Below are positions 36,084 to 45,549 of a stretch of DNA of 64,000 bases, one piece after another. This DNA is from Gammaproteobacteria bacterium. GTDB lineage: Bacteria > Pseudomonadota > Gammaproteobacteria > Pseudomonadales > Azotimanducaceae. Position 1 is the first letter of the stretch. Every line of letters starts with the position of its first letter. The notes under the pieces were generated by a model that ran no database searches, had not been told where the DNA came from, and saw nothing but the letters and a program-made list of their open reading frames with translations. The stretch spans positions 1 to 64,000 of the forward strand of contig JAPOWH010000019.1 of NCBI GenBank assembly GCA_026707735.1. The letters are read 5' to 3'. The translations under genes were made by a program, and so were the position numbers.

Positions 36084-39000
36084 CACTAAGCACGGTCGTT
36101 GAGACCGTGCGAATACGCAGTCATGATGGCTTAGAGGAAATTAGTGTTCGCGCAACACATTCACCAGAACTCTATTCACTTAGTGGAGACTTCCATTCAC
36201 TAACCGAAGACGGCAAGTGGAATCGCATTCCGAGAGACTCGGTGGATGCCTTTGCTGCCGCACTTGCGGATGGGTCAGCATGGAACAAAGTGCGAACGCG
36301 CACTGGGATTGCCGGAAGGCAATGGTATGTGGAACCAACTCGTGAACTTCAAAGCAATTCCCGCTATAGCTTGCGTTTGAGCGAAGGTGCCAAGTCAATC
36401 TACGCTACCGAAGGGACTAAAGAAGCAGTAGATTTCTGGTCGTTTGAGACTTTTGATGAGTTTAAGTTCATTGGATTGGAATGCACCAACACCAAGGGTG
36501 AGATTGAGCAATCTCTCACAACGGACAGTCAGTACAACGTTAAGACACTGGACGATTGCGACCCTGATAAAGCAGTGGTTCTGCTGGTCAATGCTCCATT
36601 ACCTAGAACAACAAGAACTAGAATTCCCAACGTTTCGCCAGAGCCCGAACCCAGCCGAAACTACCCCACAGAAGAGCAGATTACTTCTCCACCAAGAGAA
36701 AGGATTTTCAAATACTCTGATCCCCGATCCGGTTGGCATACTGATCGAGATGATGATTTCTTCCCGCTCGATCTTCCCTTCAAGTTTCGTGGAAAGACCG
36801 AATACACGATCACCGCCAGAGCGCAGCAAATGTCTGACGTATTCGGGAGGGCCTTGACTTTGCCAATCCCCCTGAAGTTTCAAACGGGACACATGACACC
36901 ACGCTTGGGAGGTATGGCGCCCATTGCCATTTTTGGATTGGATTCCCCAATGGAAATCCCTCTCAAGTTCGCAAATCTCAAAAACCTAAAAATTGAGCTG
37001 GGAATTGATCTTTTTGATCAGGAATATCGAACCACTAAGCAAGAGATCGTAGATTTCGATGGGCCTTTCGAGCAGGTAGTGGACGTCAACCTAGACATAC
37101 GAGATTGGCTACAGGGGAATACAGGACAATTCCTCGCAAAAATTGAGCCAATTGCCTACTCCAATATTGGCGAGAATCCTTCCGAGACTTGCCTATATGG
37201 TCAACTTACACCCTACAACGTACACGCAAGAATCGGACAGACATCGTCAATCGCCTGGGTGACCGAACTTGAAACGGGAGAAGTCGTCTCAGACGCAACT
37301 GTTGAACTTGTTCAACTTGTACAAAATCAAAGAAAAGTGATTTTCGCATCTGAAACGAATAGCGATGGGATTGTCAAACTGCCGGGAAAGACTTTGTTGC
37401 CCGGCTTTCCTTATATCGATCGAGGTTACGGAGGCCACTTTATCTCAAGTTACATTGGCGAGAGGTACACGTGCAACGGAGCATACAACGCAAAGTATGC
37501 CCTTAAGATAGCTGGACCCAATGGGAATGCGATACTTCCGCTAGAACAGCCCTTTGTTAAATCCGATGGCCGCACAGTTCTGCACGGTGAACCACATCTT
37601 TCGATATGGGGACACACGGCCCAAGGAATCTACAGTCCGGGCGATGATCTGCAGTACAAAATCTACGTGCGCAGGCAAACTGACGGCGGTATAGGCAAAA
37701 TCGACAACAGCGGCAAATTCCTGCTAGTTGTCCTTGGTTCGCGCGGCGGACTTGTTCATTTCAGAAACGCCATCGTGCTCAACGAATTTGGCGCTTTCGA
37801 CGGCGAGTTTCAAGTGCCTCAGTCTGCCTTGGGTTCGCTGAGGTTCTTGATTCTAGTAGATGAAGGAGAAACCGAAGTCGAAATCCAACAAATGCTCCCT
37901 CGACTAGCGGAAGCCAAGTACGGCAAGCTTCGTGAACGGTACGATTCCCATTGGGTTGCTTTGACAGTCGATGTTGTCGAATTCGTACCCGCGACCATTC
38001 GACTAGAAAGCAGTCTGGATGCCGACTCCTACTCAAACGGAGACTTCGTTACAGTGCGAGGAAGAACGGAGCTGCTCTCCGGCGGATCCTTCAGTGATGC
38101 TCCAGTTGAAGTTCGATTACATTTCGTTCCCAAGAACTTCGTACCGAGAACCCCTGCAACCGATGGTTTCCAATTCGCATTCTCTCCAACGGGCAGGGCG
38201 CCATCTGTGGACGGCAACTCGGGGAATAACGGCGCATTCCAGCTATCAAGGCGCATTACATTCGACAGCTTCTTCTATGGGACTTTAAAGGTGGCCACAG
38301 GCGTACAGAGTGATCGAGGTGATTGGGTCTGGGACTACAAGCAGGTGGACTTTAGGACTACCGACCGTTTTGTTGGCATTCGGCTAGACCGACAACCAAA
38401 GCGTGTGGGGAGTCTATTGACGGTTGACACGGTTGTAGCGGACCCAACGGGTAAACCAACGAATGACTTGCCAATAACCATCGAGATCGCTCGAAGGGAA
38501 TCCACAAATTCCGGCTACTGGGGCGATTGGAAGCAAGTCCACTTTTGCCGTATTGGAAGTAGCGATCGCGTCAAGTCATGTTCGTATACGCCAGATGTCG
38601 ATGGTTACTATCGCGCGACGGCGCGAAGTGCCGGCGACAACGAGCTGCCTCAAAGCGTAGAGCAAGAATTTTGGGTTCGCGGACAGGCCATTTCTACCCC
38701 TAGGGACCGCGGGAGCTATTTAAGATTCGTAGACCAATACGCCGCCTACAAGCCAGAATTTACGGTTGGAGACGTTGCAGCACTCGCCATCGAGCATTCA
38801 ATCCCAAATACCAAAGCTCTGGTCACCATCGAACGATTGGGGGTCCTCGATCAGTGGGTTGTCGAACTGCAAGAAAACGGTCAATTCATTGATATTCCAA
38901 TGAAAAAGGAGTATTCCCCTCGCGTTCGCGTATCAATGGTTGCCATGGTTCCAGCGTCAATGAACAAATCTAGGTCAAACGCTGCTACTAGAGTTGTACA

Positions 39001-41596
39001 GACTCATGCCAGCACCGAAAAAGCCAGCATGTTTTTGACTGTCAACGATCCAAAACCCTTGCTCGACATCAAGATTTCAACCGACAAGGAGGTTTACGAG
39101 CCGGGCGAATTGGTGACAGTTTCCGTTAGTGTGAACAATGAGGATGGCACGAGAATTGCGTCGCCTCACGAACTAGCTGTCGCTGTCGTGGATCAGGGTG
39201 TTCTCGAAGTCTCCAAATCTGGAATCGGACATTTTGACCCGCTGCAGGGCTTTTCCAATACATTTGAATTCGCTGTTCAAGGGTTTGGGTTGCTATCAAG
39301 AGGCTATGGAACCATCTATTGGTCATTCTCTTCCGCTGCCGGTGGTGGTGCCATTCAAAGACCGAGCGAGAGTCCACGAGAGAACACTGAGCTGATGAGT
39401 CAATGGATCCCAAGCATACACACCAATGCAAATGGAGAAGCAAGCTTCGAGTTTGAAGCTGGAGACCGTCTGACCCAGTGGAATATCATCGTGGTTGCGG
39501 CAGAATCCGCGGATCTGATCGGTTACGGCCACAAATCCATAAGGACAAACCTGGACTTGGAAATCCACCCGATTTTGCCAAATCAGGTTACGGAATCCGA
39601 TGTATTCAATGCAAGCTTCTTTGTTCTAAACCGAACTGATTCTGAACGAACAGTGAACGTAGCCGTAGAAGTAACTGGCGATGTCGAACCAGCCTCGATT
39701 CAAGATTCGATCAGGCTAAAGAGCTACGAACGGAAGATTGTCGCGTTACCTCAACATGTGCTACTCGACAAAGATCTTTCGTACCCAAAGGATGGATCGA
39801 TCAAGCTGTATGCGGCCGTGACATCCGGCGAGCTTGCCGATGCGGTTGTGCACACTCTGCCCTTAAAGCCAGATAGGAGAATCGCCTTTCGTTCCATTTA
39901 CGGTACTTCAAGGAAACCCAAAGTGGCCGAACCCGTTGACTTTCCACGGAATATCAAGAGGGGATCGGGGTTGCTGGATGTAGCCGTAACTTCATCTCTC
40001 GTTCGATCTCTAGATAGCAAACTGTCACAGATCAAGGACTACCCCTACAGTTGCTGGGAGCATCAACTAAGCAAGGCTTCAATTGCCGCGCAGTCCCAAA
40101 ACGTGCAGGGAAACATCGATTTTGACTGGCCTCAAGCGGAAGAATACATAGAACAGGTGTTGAGTTTGGCCGCTGACTATCAGGTTAGGTCTGGAGGATT
40201 TGTGTATTGGGATGATGGTAGGGACCATGCCTACCCTTATCTCTCGGCATACACTGCTCAAGTCTTAAATTGGTTGAGCGACATTGGACACGAAGTGCCA
40301 GAAGAGGTCGTTGCATCGCTGGACCAATATCTAGAGGAACAACTCGAGGAAGAACCATCCAATCTACGTGAGACTCCGTTCCTTATGGCGTCTTCGCTCC
40401 GAATGATGATTGCCAACGCCCTAATACAACGTGGCAGAGGAGATGCTGAGCTTGTTGAACGCATCTACGGAGAGAATGAGAATCTGGATCCGTTCGCACT
40501 GACGCAAGGGCTTCAAGCTGCACTTGCTGCCGAGGCACCCAGAACGCTATTGGACCAATTAAGCGCAAGGCTGGAAAACAGCATTGCAGTCTCTGGAGAC
40601 AAAGCGCTGGTCCAGCACGATGTTGTACGCAATGGCAATATCCTGCACTCGAGCATGTTGAAGACGACTTGCAGTGCAATCACCGCATATGTCCAGGCGC
40701 GTTCCAAAAACATTCCTCTCATTTCTGATCGGAAACTTGCTGAGCTAGTCCGCGGCGCCGTGTATGAGTGGAACAAGCCGAAACCCAGAGCAATTCCGCA
40801 CCGGTCTGCCTACTGTCTACACGCTGTGGCTGCGTACTTGGCGAACATGGAGCCGGAGGCAGCAGAATTGGACATTTCAGTAAAGTTGGCGTTGGGTGGA
40901 CTTGAACACGACATTCCTGTCTTGACACCGGAAGCGGATGCTTTCCCGCCGGATGTCGCAACTTTTTCAACAGTGCTTGAGCCCAAACATCTTGGTGAGG
41001 CTGGCGAACTATTACTGCGTCAAGATGATGAATCCCGAATTTACTACAAGGCTACCCTGCAATACGAGCCGCTCGACGCTGGACGAAATGCAGAAAACCA
41101 TGGAATCGACATCACCAAGAGCTATTGGATAAAGTCTAGAGATTCGTGGCAGGAAATTGACGACGCCACTGAACTAAGCCGAGGGGACTTGGTGCGCGTA
41201 GGCCTTAAAGTCGACGTACGGGACCCCCTCGACTTCGTGATAGTGGACGACCCTGTGCCGGGCGCTCTAGAACCCATCGATCCCCGATTGGGTTCAACCA
41301 ACATCGACGAGGTGGCTGGAGAGTTTTGGTTCTACGACGTACTACAGGAATTTGGGAATGACATTTGGAACACATGGGGATTCTTGCGACGAGGTTTCTA
41401 TAGACGCGAATTGAGGCATGACTCCGTCAAGTTCGTAAGTGACTTTCTGGATTCGGGGCAGCATCGAATGCAGTGGACTGGCCGGGTGATTGCTACCGGA
41501 GATTTCTTGGCTCGGCCTGCGCATGCCGAATCGATGTACGCTCCAGATATCTATGGCAAATCTAAAACTCAAAGATTGCGGATCGCGATTGACTAG
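36032..41596 (+). CDS. Alpha-2-macroglobulin copy 3, main fragment (CWEH, thioester lost)
   Basis: This carries all of copy 3 downstream of the frameshift. True homology starts at about 36041 with 'PTKTVVRLWFSHPVTL', equivalent to 'PTRPIFEISFSQPMAL' in copy 1. It contains the macroglobulin domains with 'WGHTAQGIYSPGD', a distinct bait-like stretch rich in Gly, Ser and Ala, the A2M core ('LMSQWIPSIHTNANG') and the MG10-like C-terminus. At the thioester the sequence is 'YPYSCWEHQLS': the Gln that forms the thioester with Cys is replaced by His (CAT at 40061-40063). A covalent thioester cannot form, so if made this protein would be a non-covalent trap. The long intact frame suggests recent breakage, a sequencing error, or continued selection. 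Confidence 0.85.
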   Translation: MEKPTKTVVRLWFSHPVTLSTVVETVRIRSHDGLEEISVRATHSPELYSLSGDFHSLTEDGKWNRIPRDSVDAFAAALADGSAWNKVRTRTGIAGRQWYVEPTRELQSNSRYSLRLSEGAKSIYATEGTKEAVDFWSFETFDEFKFIGLECTNTKGEIEQSLTTDSQYNVKTLDDCDPDKAVVLLVNAPLPRTTRTRIPNVSPEPEPSRNYPTEEQITSPPRERIFKYSDPRSGWHTDRDDDFFPLDLPFKFRGKTEYTITARAQQMSDVFGRALTLPIPLKFQTGHMTPRLGGMAPIAIFGLDSPMEIPLKFANLKNLKIELGIDLFDQEYRTTKQEIVDFDGPFEQVVDVNLDIRDWLQGNTGQFLAKIEPIAYSNIGENPSETCLYGQLTPYNVHARIGQTSSIAWVTELETGEVVSDATVELVQLVQNQRKVIFASETNSDGIVKLPGKTLLPGFPYIDRGYGGHFISSYIGERYTCNGAYNAKYALKIAGPNGNAILPLEQPFVKSDGRTVLHGEPHLSIWGHTAQGIYSPGDDLQYKIYVRRQTDGGIGKIDNSGKFLLVVLGSRGGLVHFRNAIVLNEFGAFDGEFQVPQSALGSLRFLILVDEGETEVEIQQMLPRLAEAKYGKLRERYDSHWVALTVDVVEFVPATIRLESSLDADSYSNGDFVTVRGRTELLSGGSFSDAPVEVRLHFVPKNFVPRTPATDGFQFAFSPTGRAPSVDGNSGNNGAFQLSRRITFDSFFYGTLKVATGVQSDRGDWVWDYKQVDFRTTDRFVGIRLDRQPKRVGSLLTVDTVVADPTGKPTNDLPITIEIARRESTNSGYWGDWKQVHFCRIGSSDRVKSCSYTPDVDGYYRATARSAGDNELPQSVEQEFWVRGQAISTPRDRGSYLRFVDQYAAYKPEFTVGDVAALAIEHSIPNTKALVTIERLGVLDQWVVELQENGQFIDIPMKKEYSPRVRVSMVAMVPASMNKSRSNAATRVVQTHASTEKASMFLTVNDPKPLLDIKISTDKEVYEPGELVTVSVSVNNEDGTRIASPHELAVAVVDQGVLEVSKSGIGHFDPLQGFSNTFEFAVQGFGLLSRGYGTIYWSFSSAAGGGAIQRPSESPRENTELMSQWIPSIHTNANGEASFEFEAGDRLTQWNIIVVAAESADLIGYGHKSIRTNLDLEIHPILPNQVTESDVFNASFFVLNRTDSERTVNVAVEVTGDVEPASIQDSIRLKSYERKIVALPQHVLLDKDLSYPKDGSIKLYAAVTSGELADAVVHTLPLKPDRRIAFRSIYGTSRKPKVAEPVDFPRNIKRGSGLLDVAVTSSLVRSLDSKLSQIKDYPYSCWEHQLSKASIAAQSQNVQGNIDFDWPQAEEYIEQVLSLAADYQVRSGGFVYWDDGRDHAYPYLSAYTAQVLNWLSDIGHEVPEEVVASLDQYLEEQLEEEPSNLRETPFLMASSLRMMIANALIQRGRGDAELVERIYGENENLDPFALTQGLQAALAAEAPRTLLDQLSARLENSIAVSGDKALVQHDVVRNGNILHSSMLKTTCSAITAYVQARSKNIPLISDRKLAELVRGAVYEWNKPKPRAIPHRSAYCLHAVAAYLANMEPEAAELDISVKLALGGLEHDIPVLTPEADAFPPDVATFSTVLEPKHLGEAGELLLRQDDESRIYYKATLQYEPLDAGRNAENHGIDITKSYWIKSRDSWQEIDDATELSRGDLVRVGLKVDVRDPLDFVIVDDPVPGALEPIDPRLGSTNIDEVAGEFWFYDVLQEFGNDIWNTWGFLRRGFYRRELRHDSVKFVSDFLDSGQHRMQWTGRVIATGDFLARPAHAESMYAPDIYGKSKTQRLRIAID

Positions 41597-41740
41597 CAAC
41601 AATTGCCACGTTGACTAAGTGATGCATCTACACGGCGCTTAACGCACAAACACAAGCGATGAATAGAACAATGTCTTGCTATCAAAAATAGTGGGAACTT
41701 TTCGGTCCACACTTCCAGCTCCTCACCCCAAAATTCGTTC

Positions 41741-43285
41741 GTGACCACTCACACATTAGCTCCGAATCAGGTCTACGAGTTTCTAGATCTGGGATATCTC
41801 ACCCTAGAACTCCAGGATGCTGCACTAGGAACAGACTTTGCTAAGCGAATGTTTGCGAGAGCACGCGAAGCCTACAACAAATTCGATCTCGAAACAGTGC
41901 ACCGCCACCGACTTAGGCATATAGCCGATGAGACCGTCGACTCCATGCCGGACGTCAATCGACTACTTTCTAGCCGCGAACTCAATGGTGCACTGACATC
42001 ATTGCTTGGCGAGAATTTCTACAGATATCGGCACTCGTTTATCCACCGAGCGGATAGATACGATCAGTCGTTTCACAAGGATTCGCCCTTACCCTGGGGA
42101 ACCAAGGGCGGGATTCGCTCCCACAAACTTGAATGGGCAATGGTGTTCTACTATCCGCAAGACACCAGTTTGGAGTTGGGTCCCACCGAAATCTTGCCTG
42201 GTTCGCAATATTGGAACGTAGATCGGATTGGAACAGGCAACATGCGAGGAGAGGATCGTCTTGGGTTGGACTTTGAAGGTAAAAACGTTGGTTCGACACC
42301 TGACTTAGTACTTCGAGACAGGCATCTGAAATCTCAATGGCGGTCGTTGGATCCGCACACGCAGCCTGTGAAAATCGAGGTGTCTGCCGGCTCTCTAGTG
42401 CTGATTCACTTTGATCTGTTCCATCGGGCGACACGGATGTCCTGCGACGGCGAACGCTACATGTTCAAGTTTTGGTACACACGAACGTCGGAACCAACGA
42501 CCAAACCCGAACCAAACGTTGACAGCTATCGGTGCAAAGATGCTCGTCGCCAACCCATTGTCAACGCGATAGGTTCCTGGATGAATCTGACCCCTTATTC
42601 GGCCCAATCGCAAAGAGGTCGCGGCCCATTGCCACCAAGTTCCCAAGTTGAAAGCGAACCCCAACGATTGTGCAATGCTTACTTGAAAGCAGAGCAGAAC
42701 AACCTCCAGCTTGTTGACGAAGTGTGCTCAGGGATTGAGTCAAATAGACGAGTCGCTACTTATGCGCTAGCTTCGCAACCCAGATTGGCCCAGGAGGCAG
42801 CAGTTAGCCTTGTATCATCAAACGATCTGCACGAACGACAGTGTGGGGCGTTTCTCATTGGAGAGTGTTGTTCAATTGATGACCCGATGGTCAACAGGCT
42901 GACTGAGTTGGTGGGTGACCAAGAACGGGATGTCTCGAGGGCTGCAATCATTGCGTTAGGTCGGGTCAAGCGGCGGCAAACGCATCCCATGGGGAAACCA
43001 GCCCACGATAAGCTCGTCGAAGGGTTGCTCAAAGTGCTTCAACCAGACAACTTCGACCCCTCGCAACGCCAGCTTGCTTGCCTCAGTCTATTGAGCTATG
43101 CCACGCATAGTCAAAACCCTCTTTCGCCCAATCAAATTTCGAGATTGGAGCGTACGGCAAATACAGAGACAAACAATTATGCAAGGAGCACATGCAACGA
43201 GGTGCTCCTTCGCGCAGCTCGAACGAGAAACTTTCTAGACCACAGCATTCAAACTAAACGCAGAACGATTAAGCATCACCAATGA
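41741..43285 (+). CDS. PhyH-family dioxygenase fused to HEAT repeats
   Basis: A 514-residue two-part protein. Residues about 10-260 are a PhyH-type Fe(II)/2-oxoglutarate oxygenase. The metal motif is 'SFHKDSPLPWG' (HxD), the PGSH-like segment is 'GPTEILPGSQYW', and the distal His and Arg lie in 'LIHFDLFHRATRMSCDGERYMFKFW'. Residues about 330-490 are helical HEAT-like repeats ('AAVSLVSSNDLHERQCGAFLIGECC', 'DVSRAAIIALGRVKR', 'RQLACLSLLSYATHS'). No signal peptide is evident. The GTG start at 41741 lacks a good Shine-Dalgarno, so the N-terminus could be a few codons off. The HEAT part probably binds a partner protein. It follows the A2M array after 144 bases. Confidence 0.82.
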   Translation: MTTHTLAPNQVYEFLDLGYLTLELQDAALGTDFAKRMFARAREAYNKFDLETVHRHRLRHIADETVDSMPDVNRLLSSRELNGALTSLLGENFYRYRHSFIHRADRYDQSFHKDSPLPWGTKGGIRSHKLEWAMVFYYPQDTSLELGPTEILPGSQYWNVDRIGTGNMRGEDRLGLDFEGKNVGSTPDLVLRDRHLKSQWRSLDPHTQPVKIEVSAGSLVLIHFDLFHRATRMSCDGERYMFKFWYTRTSEPTTKPEPNVDSYRCKDARRQPIVNAIGSWMNLTPYSAQSQRGRGPLPPSSQVESEPQRLCNAYLKAEQNNLQLVDEVCSGIESNRRVATYALASQPRLAQEAAVSLVSSNDLHERQCGAFLIGECCSIDDPMVNRLTELVGDQERDVSRAAIIALGRVKRRQTHPMGKPAHDKLVEGLLKVLQPDNFDPSQRQLACLSLLSYATHSQNPLSPNQISRLERTANTETNNYARSTCNEVLLRAARTRNFLDHSIQTKRRTIKHHQ

Positions 43286-43551
43286 GAAGTTCGACGGCAA
43301 CCTCACGAGAAAGAGTAGGTTTGACAGACTCGGTGAAGCGTGAGCATCTACAGGCATTCAAGCCTAGGTTCAAAACCTTGGGATCTTTACTACTGTGAAA
43401 CAATTGTTGAGCAAGCGCTCTAATGAGTAGGCGTTAAAGAACCTTTCAGGAATGGCCGAAATACGTGAACGTCATCGAGGTGGTGTGTCAGACGAACTGA
43501 CGTCAACGAATCTACAGGGAATATTGCACAAATTGCTTGAGGTGGGCATTC

Positions 43552-44577
43552 ATGTCGTATGAGCGGTCAAGACCAGTTGCACGTTTGACTTTTGCGTTAG
43601 GAGTCTTGATTACCTGCACATTGGCAACTTCAGTCGCGACACAACAGCAATCTATTGAGATGTCTTCGCCGGGAGATAGCGAGGGCATGGAGGAGATGCT
43701 CGAAGAGCTCAAAATAGTAATGTCGGGTCCTCAACCTACGGGTATCAATGATCCATCTCGTACCAATGCGGAAATCAACGAGTACGTTGCGGAATCAATA
43801 TTCTCGAAGGATACAGAGAAAGTTGAGAAGATGTTGGATGAGCTGTTTTACTTCTGTGTATTCGTCAGGCATAACCATGAACTTCAAGGACTACCCCTTG
43901 TGCAACGTGCGTTACACGAAATTCCCGGTCTCAAGGAGTTCCTCCTACTTCGCTGGCGAAACGTAGTCGAAGAGATTGGCGATTTAGGTAGGGGAGTGTG
44001 GCATTCAGACCAAGTCGAACCAGGCAAGCATACTGAAACGATTAGGGCATCAATTAAGAGGAAAACCATTCCAACAATTCTTGCTGTCATTTTTCCAGGA
44101 GACGACGATACGCTTGCAACGATTTGGGAATCTCACGACCCAATTCATCCAGGGTCGACTATTGGACTGCTTGACCTAGGTGGATTTATCACGCCTGAGT
44201 CAGTGGCGTTGAGAATCGAAACACTAATGGCTGAGAATGCAACAGTGCCATATCCCAGATCCGCGGCGATCGGACTAGGAAAATGTCGTACCGATGCAGG
44301 ACTAGAAGCGCTGGTAGTGAAGCTGGGCGATCCAGACATTGGCATTGCACTTAGGTCAGTAGTGATCGAAGCCATTGTTGCCCATGGTCCCAAGGCATTG
44401 ACCTATGCAGAAGAACTACGCAAAGGCGGGTTGAGGTACGGTATAACGACGAAAACAGTTTTGCCTCGTCCAGAACCCCCCAATATTGTCACAACTCTTA
44501 GCGAAGAGTGGTCTCGCTACAGAATCTATACAGCACTCAGAAGCCTAGAGCGATTGGAGAGTGTGGGCTTTGAATAG
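43552..44577 (+). CDS. Secreted HEAT-like protein of unknown function
   Basis: About 341 residues from the ATG at 43552, which is preceded by GAGGTGGG (43539-43546); a TTG at 43537 is also in frame. The N-terminus 'ARLTFALGVLITCTLATSVATQQQ' is a signal peptide. An acidic linker (MSSPGDSEGMEEMLEEL) follows, then a helical region, and near the C-terminus HEAT-like units such as 'PRSAAIGLGKCRTDAGLEALVVKLGDPDIGIALRSVVIEAIVAHG'. No catalytic motif was recognised. It lies 266 bases after a PhyH-HEAT fusion that uses the same repeat type, which is suggestive but not proof of a shared role. Confidence 0.7.
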   Translation: MSYERSRPVARLTFALGVLITCTLATSVATQQQSIEMSSPGDSEGMEEMLEELKIVMSGPQPTGINDPSRTNAEINEYVAESIFSKDTEKVEKMLDELFYFCVFVRHNHELQGLPLVQRALHEIPGLKEFLLLRWRNVVEEIGDLGRGVWHSDQVEPGKHTETIRASIKRKTIPTILAVIFPGDDDTLATIWESHDPIHPGSTIGLLDLGGFITPESVALRIETLMAENATVPYPRSAAIGLGKCRTDAGLEALVVKLGDPDIGIALRSVVIEAIVAHGPKALTYAEELRKGGLRYGITTKTVLPRPEPPNIVTTLSEEWSRYRIYTALRSLERLESVGFE

Positions 44578-44995
44578 GCGAATAGTGGATGTAGAGAAGC
44601 TGACAATTGCGTAGGTGCTCTGAACGGGGAGTACAGAGTCCTGTCGGAATTTCCTGCCGCGCATGGAACCCATCTGAATGGCAGTACATTGGCAAATTTG
44701 CTCTTGGGGGTTCTGGAGATTTCAATTGGCACCGAAATTCATCCAGAAAATTTTTCTTCAGTTTTTTACGTGCATTTGTTGCCTTTTCGCCTCTGGACGG
44801 CACGAACAGATTCCCACACGAACACTTTGTGCAAACGCGTGCTTGCACAGAGACCAAGAGAACCAAATAGCGCTATAGAACAAGACCTCGAACAGGCCGG
44901 AAACTCCAGTTGGTCGCCTAAGGTGTAAATAACGGTCTATCACTTACTCGCCGCCGTCCTAAAATGTCGCGTTCCACCTACACACTGGATCAACA
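44578..44995. other. 418-base intergenic region
   Basis: Lies between the secreted HEAT-like protein and the PhnB-like gene. A TAAAAT at 44960-44965, 31 bases before the PhnB-like start, could be a -10 element, but no matching -35 is visible. A minus-strand frame of 109 codons (44537-44866) with a CxxC-like start was considered and not accepted. Nothing else is supported. Confidence 0.35.
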
Positions 44996-45406
44996 ATGTC
45001 CGCAATCAATGTATATCTGACTTTCAACGGAGACTGCCGTGAGGCAATGGAGTTCTATAGTTCGGTGTTCGGAGCGACAATCGACTCCATTCAAACGTTT
45101 GCAGACGGTCCCGAATCGGGCGCTGACGTCGATGGCGACCGCATCATGCACGCGTCAATGTCGTTCGACAATGGATCGCTCATGGCAAGCGACACTCCTG
45201 AGGATTCGCCCGACTTGGTCGTAGGTGGTAATTTCTCGCTCACTCTCGAAACGAAGAGTCCCGAACAAACTGACGATTGGTTGGAGCAACTCTCCAGCGA
45301 CGGAGGAGCCGTGACGATGCCCGCCGAAAAAACCTTTTGGGGCTCATACTTTGGCATGTGCCGAGACAGATTCGGCATCAATTGGATGGTTATGTGCGAT
45401 GACTAA
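44996..45406 (+). CDS. PhnB-like VOC family protein
   Basis: A 136-residue PhnB/VOC protein: 'NVYLTFNGDCREAMEFYSSVFGATIDSIQTFADGP' is the typical opening and 'IMHASMSFDNGSLMASDTPED' the following strand pair. 'FSLTLETKSPEQTDDWLEQLSSDGGAVTMPAEKTFWGSYFGMCRDRFGINWMV' is the canonical C-terminal half. Members are small dimers with metal or ligand pockets; none has a secure reaction, and several are linked to bleomycin-resistance or methyltransferase-like annotations by fold only. It stands alone between unrelated genes. The ATG start gives the family's standard length. Confidence 0.9.
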   Translation: MSAINVYLTFNGDCREAMEFYSSVFGATIDSIQTFADGPESGADVDGDRIMHASMSFDNGSLMASDTPEDSPDLVVGGNFSLTLETKSPEQTDDWLEQLSSDGGAVTMPAEKTFWGSYFGMCRDRFGINWMVMCDD

Positions 45407-45549
45407 TGCAAATTTGAGAAAAGGGATTCCGAAACGTTAGCTGGCAATGAGTTCTCCCTAATCTCTTGTTAGTGCATTGGGAGAGAAGTGGTTTGCGAAG
45501 AAAGACGAACCCGCCAAGGTTCTTGGGGTGCAAGCCAATTTGCTGAGGC

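Noticed and set aside
44537-44866. Minus-strand 109-codon frame with a CxxC-like start
   Set aside because: No recognisable domain or Shine-Dalgarno. It overlaps the end of the secreted HEAT-like gene. It could be a remnant, but nothing supports it as a gene.
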